Assembly (NCBI RefSeq): GCF_000153205.1
Contig: NZ_CH672427.1
Coordinates: forward strand, 2,024,541-2,088,540
Reading direction: 5' to 3'
DNA: 64,000 bases
From: Nitrococcus mobilis Nb-231
GTDB taxonomy: Bacteria > Pseudomonadota > Gammaproteobacteria > Nitrococcales > Nitrococcaceae
The notes below the pieces were generated by a model that was not told the DNA's origin, made no database searches, and saw nothing but the letters and a program-made list of their open reading frames with translations. A program made the position numbers and the translations under genes. Positions 9,161-17,731 of the stretch are shown in pieces. How positions within the stretch are numbered: position 1 is the first letter of the stretch; each line of letters begins with the position of its first letter.

Positions 9161-10016
9161 TCAATCCAACCCGTCTCAATGCAACCTTATGCCCGCCCTT
9201 CTGCGTCTAGGCCAAACAGCCATAGGGTTTGTCATGGTGGCCTTGTTCGGCTTTACGCTGCTTGCCTCGGGAATCGTGAGCGCACAACAAGCCGAACCGG
9301 AGTCCTACCGACTCGGCACCGGCGATCGAATCTCCGTGAATGTGGCCGGTAGCCCGGAATTCGATACCATCACGCGGATTCGTGAGGACGGTGCCATCGG
9401 CTATCCTTACCTTGGCACCGTTCAGGTGGGCGGCCTGACCCTGGAAGAGGCGGAAAACCGCATCGAACGGCAACTGCTGGCGGCCAAACTGTTGCGTAGC
9501 CCCCAGGTCACGGTGACAGTGGAGCAATACCTTAGTCGCCAGGTTACCGTGCTCGGCCAGGTCAAGAACCCCCAGCGTTACGGGCTTTCCGGGCCAAGCA
9601 CTGTGCTGGATCTGATCGCCGAAGCCGGCGGCCGCCGCGAGGACGGTGCCGATTACGTAATACTCATCCGCCGCGAGAACGGCCAATCGAAACGCCACAT
9701 CCTGACCATAGACGCACTGACGGCCGGCAATGCCGTAGGTACTCGGGTGCAGGCCGATGACGTGGTAATCGTACCGCGGATGAACGTGTTCTATATCGAG
9801 GGTGCGGTGCAAAAATCAGGGATGTATCGACTGGAGGAAAACATGACGGTGATGCAGGCCATCTCGGTCGGCGGTGGCCTAAGCCCACGCGGCAGCTATA
9901 GCCGCATCGAGATCAAACGACACGAGAACGATGGGCAAATTGCGACCTTGGGTGCGGAGCTCGATGATATCCTCAAGCCCGGGGACTTGCTGCACGTCAA
10001 GGAACGCATCTTCTGA
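9147..10016 (+). CDS. epsE: Polysaccharide export protein, Wza/EpsE type
   Basis: A 289-residue protein with a hydrophobic signal segment (VMVALFGFTLLASGIVSAQQ), then the Poly_export domain starting at YRLGTGDRISVNVAGSPEF with the conserved EDGAIGYPYLGTVQVGGLTL turn, then two SLBB repeats (QVTVLGQVKNPQRYGLSGPS and FYIEGAVQKSGMYRLEENMT). It should form or line the periplasmic/outer-membrane export channel. I see no lipobox cysteine, unlike Wza. The chosen ATG has CGGAG 6 nt upstream; another in-frame ATG lies at 9120. No chain-length kinase or exosortase gene is present in the window, so the rest of the machinery must lie elsewhere or upstream. Confidence 0.85.
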   Translation: MNSFDQSNPSQCNLMPALLRLGQTAIGFVMVALFGFTLLASGIVSAQQAEPESYRLGTGDRISVNVAGSPEFDTITRIREDGAIGYPYLGTVQVGGLTLEEAENRIERQLLAAKLLRSPQVTVTVEQYLSRQVTVLGQVKNPQRYGLSGPSTVLDLIAEAGGRREDGADYVILIRRENGQSKRHILTIDALTAGNAVGTRVQADDVVIVPRMNVFYIEGAVQKSGMYRLEENMTVMQAISVGGGLSPRGSYSRIEIKRHENDGQIATLGAELDDILKPGDLLHVKERIF

Positions 10017-10169
10017 CGGTTTGCCGGGGGTATTGGGCTGTTCTCGATTTATCGCCCCGCCCAGGCGTTGCCAAGCAGGGCAGCGCTGCCCAATAATGGC
10101 AAGACCCACGGAGACAGCTCCTCTTGCCCCCGGCCGACAACATCAACACACCGAACAGCAGTGGCCGCT

Positions 10170-11096
10170 TTACCAATTCTCTTCGAGCCAGGCGGCGAGC
10201 TCCGAGAGATCCAAGTGCTCAGCGTAGTCCACTAGTTCAGGTAATCTAGCGCTTTCATCAAGCAAGATGGGCTTGTCCATCGGCAAGAGCGGAGCGAAGC
10301 GGAAATACCGCTCCCGTAAAAGTTGGCGGCACTGAAAATCAGTGATCGCCACACTGGCGTCATTCATGAGATCCAACAACCCGGCGCCGAGCCAGTGAGT
10401 ACTACCCCAATCGTGCCGGCGGCCGGAAATGTACCTCCCCACGTTGCCATTGCCGAGGGAGAGCACACGGAGTTCCGGTAAGGTAAGCGCCGAGGCTTCG
10501 CAGCGGGCACGCACCGCATGCGCGATAGCCACCATGCTCGGGTTGTTGGCGTATACCCCTCCATCTATAAAGCCATCCACCGATGGGAAGTACATGGGGG
10601 CCGCGCTTGTGTAGAGGGCCACACGATAGACGAGCCGATCGGCGTCTTCCGAACCCGATAGATTGTGGAATAGCTTCGGTCGCCAGGTGCGCTCCCAGGG
10701 ATCCACCGCCTCATTATCCAAATCGCAGGCCGGCACGAGAACTTGTTTGTGCAGATCTGCGAGCCGAGTCGCCTCTCCCAGGCTGCCCTTGAGCTCTCGA
10801 CACAGCGCCCCGTTGTCATAGGCCGCTGTCGGCCGCTGACCCACCTCAGCACCGAATGGCCGGCGGCTATCATGGAAAATGGCCTGCCCCTTGCGCTCAT
10901 AGAGCTGCCGTAGCTGGGTCGGAGAAAGACCACCGGCCAAACCCAAAGCAAGAATGCCGCCGCTCGATGTACCAGCCAAAAGATCGGCCACGCCGATCAA
11001 ACTGGGAGCGACTTTGAGCAAACGCTCCAGAAGCACTGCCGTAACCACACCACGCACACCGCCACCGTCGAGCGCCAAGATGCGATATTCCCCCAT
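10170..11096 (-). CDS. Patatin-like phospholipase
   Basis: A 308-residue cytosolic-type patatin. The oxyanion loop DGGGVRG is at residues 10-16, the nucleophile elbow GTSSG at 42-46 (catalytic Ser44), and the dyad aspartate lies in FIDGGVYANNPS. The family hydrolyses acyl esters of phospholipids. No signal peptide is visible. The ATG at 11096 has AGAGGA about 7 nt upstream; an in-frame extension would add 39 residues with no known match. It is monocistronic, convergent with the polysaccharide operon and divergent from the antiporter. No cyclic-nucleotide synthase or other defence gene is adjacent, so a role in lipid turnover is more likely than CBASS. Confidence 0.85.
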   Translation of the reverse strand: MGEYRILALDGGGVRGVVTAVLLERLLKVAPSLIGVADLLAGTSSGGILALGLAGGLSPTQLRQLYERKGQAIFHDSRRPFGAEVGQRPTAAYDNGALCRELKGSLGEATRLADLHKQVLVPACDLDNEAVDPWERTWRPKLFHNLSGSEDADRLVYRVALYTSAAPMYFPSVDGFIDGGVYANNPSMVAIAHAVRARCEASALTLPELRVLSLGNGNVGRYISGRRHDWGSTHWLGAGLLDLMNDASVAITDFQCRQLLRERYFRFAPLLPMDKPILLDESARLPELVDYAEHLDLSELAAWLEENW

Positions 11097-11481
11097 AATC
11101 CAATCCTCTGCTGCCACAGTCTCAACCGTACGAGCGCCACACCTGAGAAAACGCTGCCGCCACAGCGGCGAGTCTGGCAAGCCCTGTGAAGCCGCGTTGC
11201 AGCCACCCAACATGCCGAACCGAGGGCTGTTCTACGATAGAATCGTCGAATTCATCGTATACACGATCCAGCGTGCGTTTGTACAAAATCCAATCGCGAC
11301 TCGGCGCTCACCGCATGGCTCACTTCAGGATGCAATGACGGGCGGGTTGCGGGCTTGCTCTAGTAGACGGTAGGCAGTCCGACGAGAGGCAATTTGCAGG
11401 GAGCCGGCCACGTCGCAGTGTGGTGCGGTCCGCGGTAGCAGGAATTTCGGCACCCGCCAATACCCGGAGCAACAGCACACC
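11097..11481. other. Intergenic region between divergent patatin and antiporter genes
   Basis: 385 bases. It must hold promoters for both divergent genes, but I could not pick a convincing -35/-10 pair. CGGAG at 11465-11469 is the likely, rather distant, ribosome site of the antiporter GTG start. No RNA gene or repeat is evident. Confidence 0.4.
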
Positions 11482-13464
11482 GTGGAAATTCTGCAAGATA
11501 TCGTAATCCTGCTCACCGCCTCGGTCATCGTGGTCGCTGTCTTCCGCCGCCTCGCCTTGCCCCCCGTTATCGGCTACTTGTTCGTCGGAGTGGCGCTCGG
11601 CCCTTCCGCCAGCGGCGTGGTCTCCGATGCTCTGAACATTCCTCTATTGGCGGAGTTCGGAGTGGTCTTCCTGCTCTTTACCATCGGCTTGGAGTTCTCG
11701 TTACCCCAGCTGCGGACTATGCGCTGGACAGTGCTCGGTCTGGGGGGCGCTCAGGTGCTGATAACCAGTGTGCTCGCAGCCGTGGCCGCTTGGTATCTGG
11801 GAGCCAGTTGGCCGGGGGCGGTCGTAATCGGCGGCGCCCTGGCACTGTCGTCGACCGCCATCGTGATCAAACAACTGACCGAACAGGCCGAGATTCACTC
11901 CCGCCACGGACGCAAGGCGCTCGGCGTGCTGCTGTTCCAAGATCTTGCCGTAGTACCGTTGTTGATCCTCATACCGATTCTCGCCAACACATCCGACGGC
12001 AGTATCCCATTGGCGCAAGCGTTGGCCCTGGCTTTGGTCAAGGGTGTGGGGGTATTTCTGCTGATCATCTGGCTAGGACGCAGAGCATTGCGGCCCTTGT
12101 TTCATGAAGTGGCGGCCGCTCGCTCAAATGAGCTTTTCACACTGGCGGTACTGTTGGTTGCCCTGCTCGCGGCATGGATGACGCAATTAGCCGGCCTATC
12201 CCTGGCATTAGGGGCCTTTCTCACTGGGATCATGTTGAGCGAGACCGAGTACCGTCACCAAATCGAAGCCGATATCCGTCCTTTTCGCGACGTGCTGCTG
12301 GGGCTGTTCTTCATTACCGTGGGGATGCTGCTCGACCCACGCGATCTGCTCGACAACTGGCATTGGGTGCTGCTGCTCGTTACGGCGTTGATGCTGTTCA
12401 AGGCTGTGCTGATCTATGTGCTGGTCCTGGTCAGCGGAGATGACAGCCGGGTTGCGGCGCGCACCGGCGCAATCCTCGCTGGCGGTGGGGAATTCGGCTT
12501 TGCCGTGCTCTCTCTGGCATTGGCGAGCCATCTGATCCAACCGGCTGTTAGCCAGATTGTGCTCGCCACGATCATCCTTAGCATGATCATCACCCCGTTG
12601 CTGGTTCGACACAACGGGCTGCTTGCGCAGCATATCGCCAACATCGGTCTTGCAACCCACGGTAGCGGGACCGTACAAGCGATTGCCCAGAGCGCTCATG
12701 AGTTGCGTAACCATGTCATCATTTGTGGCTATGGCCGCACGGGTCAGAACGTAGCCCGCTTTTTGGAACGCGAAGGTTTTGCCTATCTCGCGCTGGACCT
12801 CGATCCGGCTCGCATCCGTCAGGCCCGGATCGCCGGCGAACCGGTCAACTTCGGAGACGCGGCCCAGCACACCATCCTGGAAGCCGCCGGGCTCAAAAGA
12901 GCACGAATGGTCGTCATCAGCCTCGACAACCCTGCCGCGGCCCTTAAGGTAATGCAGCATACGCGCGAGCAACGACCGGATCTCCCGGTTTTGGTCCGCA
13001 CTCGGGACGACACTTGGCTGGAGCATTTCGAGCAGTCCGGTGCCACGGCCATCGTGCCGGAGATTCTGGAGGCAAGCCTGATGCTCGCCTCGCATACGCT
13101 CGCCCTACTCGAGGTTCCTCTCTCCCGGGTCTTTCGCTATGTACGAGAGGTGCGCTCGGATCGCTATCGTCTGCTGCGCGGCTACTTCCATGGCGAAGAA
13201 CGACTCGATCTGGAGCAAGGCGAGCGGTTCCACGAACAGCTGCACGCCATGGCCTTGCCTCACGGCGCCTATGCAATCGGTAAGCGAATCACGGACACCG
13301 GCCTGGAAGAGATCGACGTAACGATCACAGCAATCCGGCGCGGCGGCATTCGTGGGCCACAGCCGGAACCGGATACCCGCTTATTGGCTGGTGATGTACT
13401 GGTCCTCTACGGCGCTCCCGAGAACCTGGAAAAGGCCGAGGCTTTACTCCTCACCGGCATATGA
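11482..13464 (+). CDS. KefB/KefC-type cation:proton antiporter with RCK domains
   Basis: A 660-residue protein. Residues 1-~385 form about 12 transmembrane helices of the CPA2 Na+/H+ exchanger fold, with FLLFTIGLEFSLPQL and ALALSSTAIVIKQL typical of Kef proteins. A RCK_N domain follows (VIICGYGRTGQNVARFL, a GxGxxG nucleotide-binding loop, then LDLDPARIRQA and VNFGDAAQ). The last ~80 residues form a RCK_C (TrkA-C) domain ending LLAGDVLVLYGAPENLEKAE. It probably exports K+ in exchange for H+ under nucleotide or glutathione control. The start is GTG at 11482. No KefG/KefF partner is adjacent. An insertion sequence begins 32 bp after the stop. Confidence 0.9.
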   Translation: MEILQDIVILLTASVIVVAVFRRLALPPVIGYLFVGVALGPSASGVVSDALNIPLLAEFGVVFLLFTIGLEFSLPQLRTMRWTVLGLGGAQVLITSVLAAVAAWYLGASWPGAVVIGGALALSSTAIVIKQLTEQAEIHSRHGRKALGVLLFQDLAVVPLLILIPILANTSDGSIPLAQALALALVKGVGVFLLIIWLGRRALRPLFHEVAAARSNELFTLAVLLVALLAAWMTQLAGLSLALGAFLTGIMLSETEYRHQIEADIRPFRDVLLGLFFITVGMLLDPRDLLDNWHWVLLLVTALMLFKAVLIYVLVLVSGDDSRVAARTGAILAGGGEFGFAVLSLALASHLIQPAVSQIVLATIILSMIITPLLVRHNGLLAQHIANIGLATHGSGTVQAIAQSAHELRNHVIICGYGRTGQNVARFLEREGFAYLALDLDPARIRQARIAGEPVNFGDAAQHTILEAAGLKRARMVVISLDNPAAALKVMQHTREQRPDLPVLVRTRDDTWLEHFEQSGATAIVPEILEASLMLASHTLALLEVPLSRVFRYVREVRSDRYRLLRGYFHGEERLDLEQGERFHEQLHAMALPHGAYAIGKRITDTGLEEIDVTITAIRRGGIRGPQPEPDTRLLAGDVLVLYGAPENLEKAEALLLTGI

Positions 13465-13496
13465 TCAAACGGAACCTAACCACTACCCACCCCTGC

Positions 13497-14694
13497 CAGG
13501 GCTGTTCAATGCTGAGAGAATAATGCAGATTGTCTTGTAACCTGCAGGATTAATAGTGATACCCATGCAGCTCAAGGCTTACCTATCAGCGATTCCCGAT
13601 CATCGCCGGGCTCAGGGCCGGATGTATGACCTAACTCACCTTCTGCTGTTCAGCATCCTGGCCGTGGTCTTGGGCGCGACCTCTTACCGAAAGATCCAAC
13701 GATTCATGGATACTCACCGTGAACGCCTGAACGCTCTGTGCCAACTGCACTGGAAGCGCGCGCCGGCCCATACCTCCATTCGCTACGCCCTCCAGGGCTT
13801 GGATGCCAAAGCCGGCGAGCTTGCCTTCCGTCGCCATGCCTCTGATCTGGACGGCGAGGGAGCGCAGCACGCTATATCGCCATGGACGGCAAGACCCTGC
13901 GCGCGGCAGTTTCGATCACTTCGAGGACCGCAAGGCCGCTCAGGTACTCAGCGCACTGGCCACTGAGTGCACCCTTGTGCTCGGCCACGTGTGGATCACC
14001 GATGAGGAGGGCGAGAAGCATCACGAGATTCAGGCCGCCCAACAGCTGATTGAAACGCTTGGATTATCGGGTCGTCTATTCACCCTGGATGCGCTCCACA
14101 CCCAAAAAAAACCACCGAGCTCGTGATCGCCACGGGTAACCACCTGCTCGTCCAACTCAAACGCAACCAGCCCTTGCTCCACGATGCGATGTCGAATACA
14201 CGCGTGGTCATCCCTTCGTGGATGAGCATCACACTCATGAGTTCGGCCGACGCAATCGGATCGAGAAGCGCGCCGTCCATGTCTGGCACCTGCATCCGGG
14301 CCTGGGCAGCAAACCCTGGTACGACCATTTCCGCGCGCTGATCCGCGTACAGCGTCATACCGAACGCTTCGATACCCGGCTGAGAGACTGGCGCGTCTCC
14401 AAAGAGTGCGCCTACTACCTCTGCGACCTCGTGTTGCCCACCGCGCGGTTCAGCGAAGCTATTCGCAACCATTGGTGTGTCGAAAACCGCGCACACTACG
14501 TACGCGATACCCGATTCCAGGAAGATGCCAGCCGCATTCGTCGCAACCCCTGCATCTTCGCACTGCTCCGCTCTTTCGCACTCAACCTCATGCGCTTCAA
14601 TCGCGTGGAGAACACCAGCCAAGGCCTCTACGACAATGCGCTGTGCCTCGATCGGGTGCTGGCTTATGAGGGGCTGTAGCATTGAACAGCCCTG
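13497..14694 (+). mobile_element. ISAs1-family insertion sequence (1198 bp) with 10-bp target duplication
   Basis: The ends are exact 17-bp inverted repeats, CAGGGCTGTTCAATGCT at 13497-13513 and its complement at 14678-14694. They are flanked by a perfect 10-bp direct repeat, CCACCCCTGC at 13487-13496 and 14695-14704, as expected for ISAs1 elements (about 1.2 kb, 8-10 bp duplications). The single transposase inside is interrupted by frameshifts. The clean ends and duplication show that this copy arrived by transposition and has not moved since. Confidence 0.92.
13556..14679 (+). pseudogene. ISAs1-family transposase, frameshifted
   Basis: All parts of an ISAs1 transposase are present but spread over three frames. 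The N-terminal domain (YLSAIPDHRRAQGRMYDLTH, then HLLLFSILAVVLGATSYRKI) is followed by the catalytic MDGKTLR block at 13882, LSALATECTLVLGHV, LFTLDALHTQKK, then NHLLVQLKRNQPLL, and WYDHFRALIRVQRH to the C-terminal NHWCVENRAHYVRD motif. Shifts lie near 13855-13880, near 13899, in the A8 run at 14104-14111 (one A short of the expected frame), and near 14190. No full-length product can be made without recoding, so the element is probably non-autonomous now. Sequencing error at the A-run could explain one shift, but hardly all four. Confidence 0.9.
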
Positions 14695-14874
14695 CCACCC
14701 CTGCCACGCAGAATCTGATCCAAGAAAACTTATCTTACCGATCCTCTCCGAAGTTTTCAGAATCGAAACCCCAATTAAAGTGGTGCTCGACATGAGATCT
14801 CATTACCCTTTACGATAAACTGCTGAGAGGAATAAATGGAATCTAACAATAGCTAAAGAGGGTTTAGAGTAAAT

Positions 14875-15186
14875 ATGAAAAAGATCATCACAGGCTCAAT
14901 CATTGCTGCCTCCCTCACACTCGGCGGCTGTGCAACTTCCGTGCCATATGGAGCATTCTATACCAAGCTTGATCTCCCAGTTACAGCAACCAGTAACAAC
15001 GGCCCAGCCATGAAAGTGGGTGTCGCCAGCTGTAAAAGCATCCTCGCCATCGTGGCAACGGGTGATTGCAGCATAGAGACGGCCAAGAAAAACGGTGGTA
15101 TCACTGAAGTCCATCATGTCGACTGGAAAGCCGAAAACACTTTGGGCATCATCGGCAACTACCAAGTGGTAGTTTACGGTAACTGA
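14875..15186 (+). CDS. TRL-like small lipoprotein
   Basis: A 103-residue protein with a lipoprotein signal peptide ending LGGC (Cys19). After it come SVPYGAFYTKLDLPVTATSN, VGVASCKSILAIVATGDCSI and NTLGIIGNYQVVVYGN, which match the TRL (tRNA-associated locus)-like protein family: short exported proteins containing a glycine-rich SCxSILxLVAxGD block. Function in that family is unknown. The two further cysteines flank the conserved block and might form a disulfide. It stands alone, between the insertion sequence and a long stretch without genes. Confidence 0.8.
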   Translation: MKKIITGSIIAASLTLGGCATSVPYGAFYTKLDLPVTATSNNGPAMKVGVASCKSILAIVATGDCSIETAKKNGGITEVHHVDWKAENTLGIIGNYQVVVYGN

Positions 15187-16440
15187 TTACTGATCGCTGT
15201 TAGTCTGATCGTTTTCTAAACTTACCCCGCGTGGCGAGGGGGCTGCCGTCATGGGTATTGGGTCAGGCAAATGCTTGGGCCCGAGAACAAAGCAGTGGGA
15301 AACGAGCCAGCGTGGGGCTCCCGAGATACAGCGAGCTCAACAATGGTTCGAAGGTTAGTATCATATAGATAGGCACCCCCTCCCGCGGGATTAGGATCTA
15401 GCCGCAAGTCAACCCTTCGCCCTCAGCGAGGTGTTGGCGTACCTCCAACGCCCGTCGACACCTGCCTCGACGAGTATGAGAGTTGTGTATTAAGCACACG
15501 CACCCCCTGATGCGCAAAATCAGTTCACCACAGCGCTACGCTTTAAATACAACTTTAATATACAACTATTAGGCACTGGGCACTAATTAAGAAAACTATA
15601 AAATGCTACTAATAGATGGCTATCCTAAATTAAGGATTGCTTACACTGGGAGGAATGCTACTCTTAAAGTCCGCTATGCTAAACAGTGCAGTTGCGATGA
15701 CTGGACCGGGCGTTCAGGTGGACACTATAGTAAGTAGCATTGTGCATGTGTTAGTTGGCATGTGGCGCTTATTGGGAAACACGGTAGCCGAGTTCGACTT
15801 CATTCACCGGATTCGGGATAGGGCGGCATACCAATGTCGCGATTACGAAAAGCGAGTATGTTGCCCCCCACCCATCTTACCCACGTGCACCAGGTTGTAT
15901 TTCGGCCTGTGGTAAAACAGGCTACTCCCAGCTTGGGGTTCAGGACAGACGACGGATGCTTCCTCCTCACCGGCGCTGGGCACGCACGCGCAGGTCGACC
16001 CGGCAACAACCGGAGAGACATACTTCGTTGGCCGAGGAACCCGCTCGGCAAAGCATACGGGCACCGCACACTTCATTTCCATCGGCACGGTAAGTGCACC
16101 TTCCCAATCGACCACCATTCGCAAGGAACGCACGGCATCCGGTACCGAACGGGACAAATCCGCAGAAAGGGGGCATTCGGTGTCGGTTTCAGCACGGCGC
16201 GCGTCCTATTTCAGTTGCAAAATTATTATTTATTGATTAGTAAACTAGGTTTTACTGCCATCGGGGATGCGGCATTAGGCGTGCTCATACCACCGCCGCC
16301 GCGGCATTATCGGCAGTATTGCAAGGCCCTGGGACGGGTCGATAACGTGACATAAAACAAAAGCAATAAGGATAAGTTCATGTGTCAGCAAAATATTATA
16401 GATACGACAAGTGTCGATTTACGACGAGGAGGCTAGCGAC
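15187..16440. other. 1.25-kb stretch with no convincing gene
   Basis: Open frames exist on both strands (for example 15637-15915 and 15834-16355 on +, 15843-16157 on -), but none has a recognisable domain, a credible composition and a good ribosome site. 15490-15680 is AT-rich and contains TATA-like stretches. On the + strand around 16000-16220 a third frame reads through without stops and has a soluble-protein-like composition; this may be the eroded end of a dead gene. GAGGAGG at 16424-16430 is the ribosome site of the downstream channel gene. Confidence 0.4.
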
Positions 16441-17376
16441 ATGAGCGATTCAGAAAAATCTAGGCGACAGGGTAAGCCAACCCATGGCGACAATCCGTCG
16501 GTCACGAACCCGGCCGGCAATCCACTGGCGGGAAATCCCAACGCCGCAGCAGCGGGCACGCTACCGGCAGCACCCAGCAACGTTACTGTCGCAGAAACCG
16601 TACCGCCGGCGGAGATGGGGGCGGCGATTGCGGCGGACGCGGCAAAGAAGGCCAAATTCCCCGTTTCTCATCTACTGGTCCGCGGTTTTTTGTGTACGCC
16701 CTTTCTGGGCTATGGAGCCGCTGTGGTCTTCGCCATGGTCTCCGCCGGCATACCGCTCGGCGCGGCCGGACTGATTTTCCCGGTAGGCTACGTCACGCTG
16801 AGCTTCCTGGGCCTGGAGATGGCGACCGGCAGTTTCGCGGTAATGCCCATCGGCTTGTACGCCGGGACCGTTACGCTATGGCAACTCATCCGCAACTGGT
16901 TTTGGACGCTGGTGGGGAACCTGATCGGGGGCATCTTCTTCGCCTGGCTGCTCTGGTTCTCCTTGACCTATGGCGGGGCCGTCCCGCCGAATCCCATGCT
17001 CGTCCACATCGCCCACGTCGCCGAGCATAAAGTTGCGTATAGCCAGTTCGGTATCATCGGCTGGTGCGCCGCCATCGGCATGGGCGTGCTCTGTAATTGG
17101 CTGGTGAGCCTGGGATCGGTCATGTCCAAGTCCTCGCGCAGCACCTTGGGTCGGGCGGTGCTGATGTGGATACCGATCGGGACGTTCTTTGCGCTGGGCT
17201 TCGAGCACACCGTGGTGAACATGTGGCTCATCCCGACGGGCATGTTCTCGGGCGCCGACGTGAGCATCTACCAGTGGTGGGTGTGGAATCAGATCCCGGT
17301 CACCATCGGCAATATCCTCGGCGCGATGGTCTTCAACGGTACCCTGTGGTACTACACGCATGCACTGAATCCGTAA
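16441..17376 (+). CDS. Formate/nitrite transporter (FNT) family channel
   Basis: A 311-residue protein. The first ~70 residues are polar and rich in Gly, Pro, Ala and Asn. Six transmembrane helices follow, with both FNT landmarks: FLGLEMATGSFAVMP (re-entrant loop after helix 2) and FEHTVVNMWLIPTGM, carrying the central pore histidine. FNT proteins are pentameric channels for formate, nitrite, acetate/lactate or hydrosulfide. The substrate cannot be told: no pyruvate-formate lyase, nitrite reductase or sulfite reductase gene is next to it. The ATG is fixed by GAGGAGG 8 nt upstream. The long low-complexity N-terminus is unusual for FocA/NirC and may be a regulatory tail. Confidence 0.87.
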   Translation: MSDSEKSRRQGKPTHGDNPSVTNPAGNPLAGNPNAAAAGTLPAAPSNVTVAETVPPAEMGAAIAADAAKKAKFPVSHLLVRGFLCTPFLGYGAAVVFAMVSAGIPLGAAGLIFPVGYVTLSFLGLEMATGSFAVMPIGLYAGTVTLWQLIRNWFWTLVGNLIGGIFFAWLLWFSLTYGGAVPPNPMLVHIAHVAEHKVAYSQFGIIGWCAAIGMGVLCNWLVSLGSVMSKSSRSTLGRAVLMWIPIGTFFALGFEHTVVNMWLIPTGMFSGADVSIYQWWVWNQIPVTIGNILGAMVFNGTLWYYTHALNP

Positions 17377-17731
17377 AACAGCAGAAGCTCAGCTGTTGGA
17401 TTCTCGGCCTGTTTTTTTTCAGAGAGGGCCGCGAAAGGGACCGCAAAGCATTGATGCCTTACCGATGAACGCCCTTTATTGACCAGATTGCCAAGGGTAA
17501 TGACAAGACGGCTCGGAAAAATGCTTTTTGACCCAGCCATCTTACCCGAAGCGATGCACAACCACATCTGACTAAAGGCATCAGGAGAGGCGAAATGACA
17601 GGGACGTCATTTCGCCTTCAGTAATAAAAGATCGATTTCGGGCCACACCCCACACCGAGCTGCAAAAATACCCACACACTATTGGTCTCTGATCAAGTCC
17701 TAAAAATAGCCGCACGAGCAGATATTTTACC
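17377..17731. other. Convergent intergenic region with hairpin
   Basis: 355 bases between the convergent channel and clpB genes. A 12-bp perfect stem (17588-17599 with 17606-17617, 6-nt loop) carries AGGCGAAATGAC and its complement, but it lacks a following T-run. A short AACAGC/GCTGTT stem at 17379-17399 followed by eight Ts at 17413-17420 could end the channel transcript. Nothing else is recognisable. Confidence 0.45.

Noticed and set aside
10170-11096. CBASS effector (CapV-type patatin)
   Set aside because: No cyclic-nucleotide synthase or other defence gene is next to it; it is divergent from an antiporter and convergent with the polysaccharide operon.
12208-13095. 295-codon minus-strand frame inside the antiporter gene
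   Set aside because: Antisense to conserved membrane and RCK motifs; composition is of a shadow frame.
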